A stretch of 64,000 bases of DNA, taken from assembly GCA_011317545.1 (NCBI GenBank), contig WUJK01000008.1:2294001-2358000 (forward strand). The letters are read 5' to 3'. Made by a program: the position numbers and the translations under genes. Of this stretch, positions 56,779 through 64,000 are shown piece by piece (position 1 is the first letter of the stretch; each line of letters opens with the position of its first letter). The notes beneath the pieces are model-generated. The model saw only the letters and a program-made list of their open reading frames with translations, had not been told where the DNA came from and made no database searches. The DNA is from Coniella vitis (lineage: Eukaryota; Ascomycota; Sordariomycetes; Diaporthales; Schizoparmaceae).

Positions 56779-57589
56779 GATCTTGTTGTAACTTTTGGGT
56801 GAGACAACCCTGCCTCACAGCGCCCAGCACCCTTTCCTTGCTCTTCCTGGTGACCTTTGAGAATGTAACGCTCGTATCAGACTACAAGGGGCCCGGGTTG
56901 GGTTTCCTATCATTTTTGGCGGGGAAAGGGTCCGCTGCACCCGGCAGAGCAAAAGCTGGAGGAGGCAGAGGCGTGTGGCAGCTTAGACAGCCCCAAGTGG
57001 ATCGATCTGGATGATGGGAACCTTGGCTGGATCGGTGGCTTGCTGCTGTGTGACAGCGGCTTGGTGATGCGCCGACGCTTTGGGGAAACCCTATGATGAC
57101 ACCCTTGACAATTCACGTACTATGCAAAGTAGGGGACAAGGCTCGAGGAAGACTGTTACCCGCATACAGCTACTCCTCGCTCAAATACCACAAGTGACGC
57201 GGGAATGTGAGACGTCAGCATCGCTATCTGCGGCCGGTGCAACATGACAGGTCGGATATGATGGTATTCAGGGACAGAGACAATCGGCAAAAGTTGGTGA
57301 TTGCGAGAAAGCCAGCGAGCGCGCAGAACGAATCAACTAGCGAAGGTCGCTCTTGAGGTCGGCATCCGGCGCGTCGTTCTAGACAGGTTGCCATGGCCAT
57401 GCCATCGATTGGTGCACAATCAATCAGTTGCAGCGCGCATCGATAAGGTGGGAGCCGTCACAACGCCCAGCTGACAACAACAAGCCAGCCTGCTTTAACG
57501 AGATCTGCGGCGAGGCTTATTGCTCGCGCCCGATGAGGCGTGGCTCAATTGCTTGGAATACGTGCGAGGGCAATGGATGGTGAGCATTG

Positions 57590-57843
57590 TCAGCCAAGGC
57601 TCGAGAACAGCTGGGGCACGATCACCAATAAGATTACGACATCTAGAGAGCTCTATCAGGACGTTTGTTAGCTTGCAACTGCGTGCGTAAGCAAACACTC
57701 ACATGAATCCCTTGTGCCGTGATCTGTCGATACTTCCACAAATCTTTTGGTGCAGCGCGGCAACAGTCAGTTAACAGTGGCCAACGCATGAGTCTTGAAG
57801 CGATGGCGGTGTTGTTGGCGGTATGCGTAACGATTCGGGACAT
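57590..57843 (-). CDS. possible two-exon small protein with hydrophobic tail
   Basis: Exon 57843-57703 starts at an ATG and codes 47 residues (MSRIVTHTANNTAIASRLMR...DLWKYRQITAQGIH). It is followed by a classical 50-nt intron: GTGAGT donor, GCTAAC branch 10-15 nt before the end, and GATAG acceptor. Exon 57652-57590 adds SSLDVVILLVIVPQLFSSLG and a stop, giving 67 residues with a basic N-terminal half and a hydrophobic C-terminal tail. This would fit a small tail-anchored or mitochondrial protein. I recognise no family; the intron is the best evidence. Confidence 0.4.
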
Positions 57844-59130
57844 TGCTTCTAGTTGAGTCGCAACAAAAACTGCACTCTGTGCAGGTACCTACCCGGGCTA
57901 TTTCGCTAGGTGTCTACCTAGGTAGCTACATAGAAGGAAGGTGCCGAGTATGGAATAGCACTATAGCTGCTATTATCCCTGTGCTTCTCAAAATGCCAAG
58001 AACGTCCGTCGCGATGGGGCAAGTCTACTTACACGCCTTCCTTTTCAGGAGCGTATATAACAGCCAGACCTCGTGCTCCCTCCCTAGGCTTTCAACGTGT
58101 TCGTTGGGTTTGACGGTCGCTTCAGCCTGCCACCTCCCGTCACGGGCTGCTATCAGATCGGCATATGTTTGTACACCGATACGGAGCTAGCCTGCTTATC
58201 CAACACCGACAAGCAGGTGGACGACCCGTTCTCAACCACATGCCCTTCTTGATGAAAATCGTCGCGCCTCGGTATCAAGGTAGGAGATAAACAGTCAAGC
58301 TCTCCTCTGCATTCGAAAACCTGGGCGAAAAGTTGTCTATGCCACTAGCCAACCCAAATCTCTTCTTCACTATTCGCTAACGCGCAAAGCCCGCATACTC
58401 CTCCACAGTGGTTTTCTGCAGACCTCCGTCGGCGAGGGCCCGACAAGCGTTGACCGGTTGAAGCAGCAGCATGACCGTTACGCGCGGTCAGGACATCCTA
58501 TGGCTGAGGCCAGAGAACAGAAGGGCTCTCACACACACCTCGTGGATGCTGTTTCTACACGGCTGAGCGCAGCTGTTGTTCCGCAGATGCCACCACATTC
58601 TTGGCTCAATACCACTCGTCCACCAGAAGCAGTCAGCAGCCCAAAAATGGTGTCGCGACGACATTTGAGCAGCTCCTGTAATTCTGCAGGGGCTTCTATT
58701 GTTCGCTGAATTGCTTGTCCAGTCACACCACAATGCTTACTCGACGTTGTCAGTGCTCGAGTTTCGACCGTGTTTCCATTCGTTGCTCAAGAAGAAAACA
58801 GGCCATTCTGTCGCCCAAATGCTTGAACCTTCGAGCTCATTCATGCACAGTAACCCAACAACGCAGCAGAGACCTCCCAGGCGTTCGCACTGTCTGCACT
58901 CAGGTCACCTACCGGTCTAGTGACAACGATGGGCTGTGGTGCGCTGCGTTCATAGACACAACCACATGACGCACCAAAAATAAGAATAAAGAATACATGG
59001 CGACATGCGTCAATTCTCAGTACTACTGCTGTATGGTCAGGACTCGGCAATGCACAGCCAAGAGCATTGGGCCCACAAGTGTCTGGCCCAGAACACCGCC
59101 AGAAGGCTGCGGACCCAACAGCATGCAACT

Positions 59131-59607
59131 TCACGCGTATGGGATCCTTGTGGCTGCAGGCTTGGGCATACCATCACAGGCTCGCGAACACAATAGGCTT
59201 ATTTTTGTGTTTTGTGAACCTTCCTTGCATCGGATCTGAAAAGCCCATGCGAATTGTGAGATATTGGCATTAGTTACCTTGCACACAAGCGGCTTGCCAG
59301 TATATAGATCATATCCTTTCACCACCATCGTCCACGGCTGAGCCGGACCGGCTCCTAGAGCGGTCAAGACGACAGCACAATAAGGACAGTCTGGTTCTTT
59401 GTTATTTTGTACTGGACGTAAGTACAGAGTGTACTCTGCATGCGGGAGGCGCACATTTCCAGGACCAATAAGCGATGTGATAATTGGGCATTTACCAACA
59501 AAATTGGGAGCACCTGGCCTTAATTGCTTTTGGTTTGAGGTGGGACGGCATCTGTACACGACGATTCTAGTGCATATTCTGCTTTGGATTTCCGGACATT
59601 CAGTCAC
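59131..59607 (-). pseudogene. coding-like Cys-containing frame, possibly a gene fragment
   Basis: A 158-codon frame with coding-like sequence: CPEIQSRICTRIVVYRCRP, QKQLRPGAPNFVGKCPIITS, PHAEYTLYLRP and EPDCPYCAVVLTALGAG. Conserved-looking Cys pairs and a GAPNF/GPGN pattern suggest a small soluble fungal protein, but the frame begins at GTG and the upstream open part contains no ATG, so a 5' exon is missing or lost. GTAACT after LVCK and a TTTTCAG 42 nt later could be a very short intron. I do not recognise the family; gene fragment and real spliced gene are both possible. Confidence 0.3.
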
Positions 59608-61231
59608 TTGACCGCTGACGGACCAGACTGCTGACCAGCGTCCTGATGCATCGAGGCTTGGGAGGGAACGTTATGCATGTCGTGGCGTTACTCGAGGTGA
59701 GGACGTGCTGAAGGCCGAAATTTCAAAAGCACTTCAAACCAGAAAGAAGCCGTGCTGACTTACATGCTCGACACCTTGCCAGATTATTTAGCGAACTCGG
59801 CATCACCTACTTGCCTATATTGCTACACTCGGTCTTTGGGCGCTTCTCTGGATGCTCTTCACCGGTTCCACCCAAATTGCTGTGCTTACCCAGCATTGTC
59901 ACCGGGCATGCATGGGCAGAATAAACTCCGGTACGTCGAATGCTGTGCCCTCTTTGACTTTCACCCAGATGCGGCGCCCATGCTGGGGCAATGGTTCGCA
60001 TGACGGATAGCAATGGTGACGGAGGAAAGCTTCACGTGCTTGACGGAGCCTTATGTGGTTGACCGCAGAAATAACCCCCTGAGAACAAGGCCCGCTTGCT
60101 CCGGGTGCAGCAGGCATGGATTCATGACTCCTGGGCCTGGCATGGAGCTGCTAACCCTTGTCCATCCATGAATTGAAAGTGAGGCGATGACTTGTCGCCA
60201 TGAAGCTTGACTGGGCAAAAGTCGTGCTGGCGCTGGTCAGTGCTGAGAGGCGTGGAGAGCAATGTAGTGAGTGTATGTCTTGGAAACTGACAAAACGGCG
60301 GGAACGAGAAGCTTGATGGACCGGCTTTCTATGGGCTAAGAATCCATCCATGTAAGCGTGGTGTGGAGGGGAGCGGCGCTCGTCCTGCATTGAACGTGGG
60401 TCAGCACGGCTAATCAGCGTACAGAAGAACACTTGCGTACATAGTACAGCGCTTGAGGCACGGACCACTCATGAGGAGCGGCGGGGCTGCAGCTCTTTTC
60501 GCTGAGATGGTTTCCGCTTCGGGTTGGAGCTGGAGTAGGTGCCAAAAGAGGTGTACCTGAGCTCGCGTAGCCCGACTGCCAACAAAAACAACGGATAGAA
60601 TGACATTGGTACTCTGCAGTCATATCACTGTCATATCAGATCTCGGTTGTGGGCGTATGAATGAGAAGCTGCCAAGTAGTGTTCCCACATGGACGTATAG
60701 AAAATGTGAGTAAGGTGCTCCGGCGCGGTGAAGCACAAACTCCGGACAAGAGTGCTTTTCCGGAGGCCCAGCAGAGCTGTCACAAAGTTCAAGCACGGGG
60801 GCACGTTTGCCATGTTGCAATAAAAAAAAAGCCGACAAGAAACTGCTAAGACAAAGCAAGCAAGCTGTTTGTAGACCACGGCGAGCTGGAGCAGCAGCCT
60901 GAAAAAGAAGCAGATACCCGCTTGCAGAAGGCTAGCACCAATAGAGATCAGGAATGATTCAATGGGCGAGAAACGGGCCATGGGTGGGGGGTGGGAGAGG
61001 GCAGAAGGACCAAGAAAAAGCAGACAGGATAAGCAGGGGAAGGTCTAGAAGAGAACAAGCGGCAGCAGCAAGGTGAGTAGGCCGTTGTTTATCCGAACCA
61101 GAATGGTACTTTGCATTTCAGATCCATGCGTGTCGTTAAACAATGGGCTCTTGAATGCCCTAACATGAGCGAACGTAACACGTTCAGAAATAAGACGCCG
61201 CCCTCGAAGCTGACGATGCCCTGGCACCTGA

Positions 61232-61275
61232 TGTGCGCTGTGTGCGCGTTGTGCGCTGTGTGCGCTGTGTGCGCC
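61232..61275. repeat. short tandem repeat GTGCGCTGT-like
   Basis: About four to five imperfect copies of a 9-bp unit rich in GTGCGC. It explains the Ala-His-Thr repeat in an opposing minus-strand frame. Confidence 0.75.
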
Positions 61276-63314
61276 GTTGCACAGCTGAGAACCCGTGGGC
61301 CACGTCGGGGCCACAACGCACATCGTATCGAGGACGACGATGGCGATGTTGCAAATCCTGTTGAGTTGGCGATATCGAAATGCAAAAGCCGTCCAGAACG
61401 AGGACTCGAGGCTGCCAAGTACTTGGCCTGACGAGTCACGGTACATAGTACCGGTACAAGCAACAATGTGAGGCCCACAGCTGCGAATGGGAAGATGCTT
61501 GCAGTCCTGCTACCACCGCACCTTGCTGGGCACCGGGGCGCTGGCCCAGGCAAGCCGTCGGAGTGTTGCAGTGGGCCCTCTACCCGGTACAGGGGCCCCC
61601 ACCCACGCACACACTGGGCGTGCCTGCCTTCATTGTCGCAAGCCGCGCTGTGGCTTGCTTTCCCAGCAGGCTGGCCCCGCCTCCACCCACCACCTCCTCC
61701 ACCAAGTGCAAACCACTTGTGGCTTTGGCGCATGGTGGCTTCTACTTCTGGTACTATTATTCTTCCACTCGTGTCTCGTTTCGGGGGCCTGACCCAGTCT
61801 ACGTCCCACCGCCCCATTTGCCAAAACACACTCACACACCAACACCAACAACATCAACAGGCACTAGCCAACCCTTGGAGACCACAAGAAGGCGCTATCG
61901 TATTCTTTGCTGCCCATTCCGGATCCACGGATCCATCACACACTCAGCAGCCCCTGGTTGAACTCCTCTTTAGCTCCCCACCCACCCGCATGGCAGCCTT
62001 GATGTTGCACACGGTCACTTGCGTCGTTGACACTCTGATCGTGCGCGGAATGACAATGGCCAAGCGCCAGGGAACGAGCGCGGTATTCTGCCCCGAGCGG
62101 GAGGCATATGGTGGTCCAATGCCGGCTGCCATTCACCGCATGCTAACATGGTATAATGCACAGAAACCCATGTTTGGTTCACACATTCATACTACGTGAT
62201 AGCGAGACAATCGCCAGCCAGGCAAGCAAAAGAAGCGACGGCATGCAATGACGACTACGACGACAAATAACCACTGCAATACTGCCCAGCGAGCCACGGT
62301 GTCAACTTTGGCAAGATGAAGCACAACCACAAGAAACCACAAACGATGTCGAGCACGTTGATTTGCGTTAACCAGCAAGTGCATAATGTGCTAATAAATG
62401 AACTTGCGGGAAAATACGAGACACTGTTGGCTGCTAAGCATTCCAGCTAGCCGCATCACTCTGGGAACTTCCCAGTAGACCAGACAAGCCCGCGACTTGT
62501 GAATAGTGCATTTACTAGATTACTTGCCTATTGTGACGGCCATACGCAAATGTACTACGTGCTATGCAACAAGGCTTTGGCTGGCTCGGAGCGCCTGCAT
62601 GGTTGATGTCTTGATATCGAGACATGGTCGCCATTATCGACGAACCTCTACATGGAGATGGGAGAGGGTGAAACTCTCAATGCTAAGCATTACCAAGAAC
62701 AGGCACAGCCAGCGTGGTCTCTATGCACACTGTATATCAGCCTACGGTTGATGAGCCTTGATTCTTCCCTTTGTGCTGGGCAAGCCCGTCGTGCAGCGCC
62801 AATGGACAAGCGGAACCGTGTAACAAAACCTGTCAGCGCCTCGCCTAAATTCTAAATTTCATCCTAAATTCCCGCGAAACGCTCCCGCGTGTGGACAGTC
62901 AATGTGCATGCTGAGACGGGAAAGGCTACTGATTAGTTTGAAGATTGGCAGTGTACAAAGCACGACATCCCATTCGATCCAAAGTCTGGCCGAGCGTTCG
63001 GCTCAGCTGCACGGCTAAGAGCACCCCAGCAGTTTCGATCTCGTTTCGTCCACAGCGTGTGGATAAACTCGTGCACGCCTACCTGTCCCGCTCTCAAGAG
63101 CCTGAAGTTTCTGGGTCGGATTCTACTTTGGGGAAAAGAAAAGAATTCTCAAAAAAAGAAAGAAAAAAAAAAACGGGACGAAACGCCGGGAAACATGACC
63201 GACAAGCAGGGCTCAGAAAACGAGACACTCGCGACCTTTTTGAGACACTGAGATGGGCTTCCTGTCCGTATGCCCGGTCAGAGACAGGCATAGGCAGCAA
63301 AAACCTGCCGAGTG

Positions 63315-63338
63315 AAAAAAAAAAAAAAAAAAAAAAAG
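63315..63338. repeat. 24-nt A homopolymer
   Basis: Uninterrupted run of A near the right edge, with other A-rich runs at about 63151-63173. Confidence 0.9.
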
Positions 63339-64000
63339 ATGTTGGACAGGATCAGCGAGAGGGAAAAAACTCATCTTGAACATAGTATAGCTTCCTGCAC
63401 GTCGGCTCTGGCTGGTGTGTGTGCAGAGTTCAGGCGGTGAAGGGAAGCAACGCTGCGCTGCCCGCGTTCTCTGGGTTTTTGCACCACCACCCTGTCAGTA
63501 TACTATGTAAGCCGACCAAAAGGGGTCCCACATTGTAGCCAGCACCGATGAAAAAGACAAAGAGAAGATTGGAGTGCGAACCTGAATCTCAGGGGAGTCT
63601 GGTACGAGGGCCGGACCTCATGACTCTAGATTAAGGCCAGGGCCTTTTTTTATGGTTACGTGGACTGTTTCTTTTTCTCTTTCTCCTTCTTCTACGTTTG
63701 TGAAGTTCAGCTCATTCTCTCGTCATGCGGCCAAACTTGGCTATGCCAATGTATGCAACGAGGTACAGACGGACGATGCCACAGCGAGGCGAGGAGCCGT
63801 GTGCTCCCAACCAACAAGTCTTTCAGATGACTGGAGGAGATTTATAACTGATACCATACATGTTGAGAGAAGCAACTTTGGAATTATCTTGGATTCTTGG
63901 GGATTGGATCCTTTTTATCTGGTCATGCATGCTGCAGCAGTCCAGCAGGTGTATAGTAGTGTAGATGATGATGCTCTACTATGTATAGCAGAACATCCCC

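Larger units (their letters stand above)
56001..64000. other. right half of the right-hand desert, to the window edge
   Basis: No frame here is convincing as a known gene. The long frames at 61089-61835 (-) and 61468-62199 (+) include a tandem repeat and Pro/His-rich simple sequence and I reject them. Weak candidates at 57590-57843 and 59131-59607 are listed separately. TACTATGTA/TACATAGTA cores also occur at 60438, 61442, 63501 and 63977. The last kilobase may be upstream of a gene beyond the window. Confidence 0.45.

Noticed and set aside
61089..61835. 248-codon minus-strand frame
   Set aside because: Its sequence is driven by Gly/Pro-rich simple DNA and an Ala-His-Thr repeat from the 61232-61275 tandem repeat, and an equally long plus-strand frame opposes it.
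61468..62199. 243-codon plus-strand frame
   Set aside because: Pro/His-rich composition from CCACC repeats, no family resemblance, no splice context; the start lies beside a heptamer repeat.
50207..64000. RIP-degraded transposon as explanation of the desert
   Set aside because: The stretch is not strongly AT-rich, TpA is not dominant outside the heptamers, and no element remnant is visible.

Overview
The window is nuclear DNA of a filamentous ascomycete, most likely a Sordariomycete and probably Hypocreales. The grounds are short spliceosomal introns (about 45-180 nt) with GTRNGT donors, CTAAC/CTGAC branch sites and YAG acceptors; intron-split housekeeping genes on both strands; pyrimidine-rich leaders; many homopolymer runs; and protein sequences (uL2, eRF1, complex I 14.8 kDa subunit, RPC19) that read as pezizomycete. 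There are no operons, CRISPR arrays, insertion sequences or tRNA genes that I can support. Species cannot be fixed from the sequence alone. All exon boundaries come from reading splice signals plus frame continuity and family similarity from memory; no search was run.

Layout. 0.9-17.2 kb is a compact housekeeping block: a DDT/WHIM-type chromatin protein (-), ribosomal protein uL2 (+), adenosine kinase (+), an EST1/SMG7-like protein (-), a ZNF511-like zinc-finger protein (+), the splicing factor BUD31 (-), the complex I NDUFA6/14.8 kDa subunit (+) and the RNA polymerase I/III subunit RPC19 (-). 17.2-25 kb is an almost gene-free stretch. 26.7-28.2 kb holds an unrecognised low-complexity, probably nuclear protein whose upstream 1.65 kb contains no ATG at all. 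30.8-50.2 kb is a second gene block: an unrecognised acidic protein (+), prephenate dehydratase (-), eRF1 (-), a DUF1770/Atg43-like protein (+), a GH13 alpha-glucosidase (-), the NuA4 scaffold EAF1/VID21 (-) and the spliceosomal G-patch factor SPP2 (+). 50.2-64 kb is a second desert with only weak small-gene candidates.

How the genes relate. They do not form one pathway; the window is a normal chromosomal interior dominated by gene-expression machinery (chromatin: DDT/WHIM protein, EAF1; transcription: RPC19; splicing: BUD31, SPP2; translation: uL2, eRF1; RNA decay: EST1/SMG7-like) plus a few metabolic genes.

The observations I consider most worth following are: (1) the spliced eRF1 frame ends at UGA in a leaky-type context (UGA CAG UUU) and then stays open for 72 codons, which would allow a release factor to sense its own level by readthrough; (2) the 1,652-nt ATG-free leader at 25,038-26,689; (3) a heptamer (TACTATG/CATAGTA) that builds direct and palindromic repeats, including perfect TACTATGTACATAGTA, at about 32 intergenic places and in no exon I annotated; (4) an in-frame, ATG-started, mitochondrial-presequence-like extension upstream of adenosine kinase; (5) a GC-AG intron in EAF1 and 18-nt microexons in eRF1.
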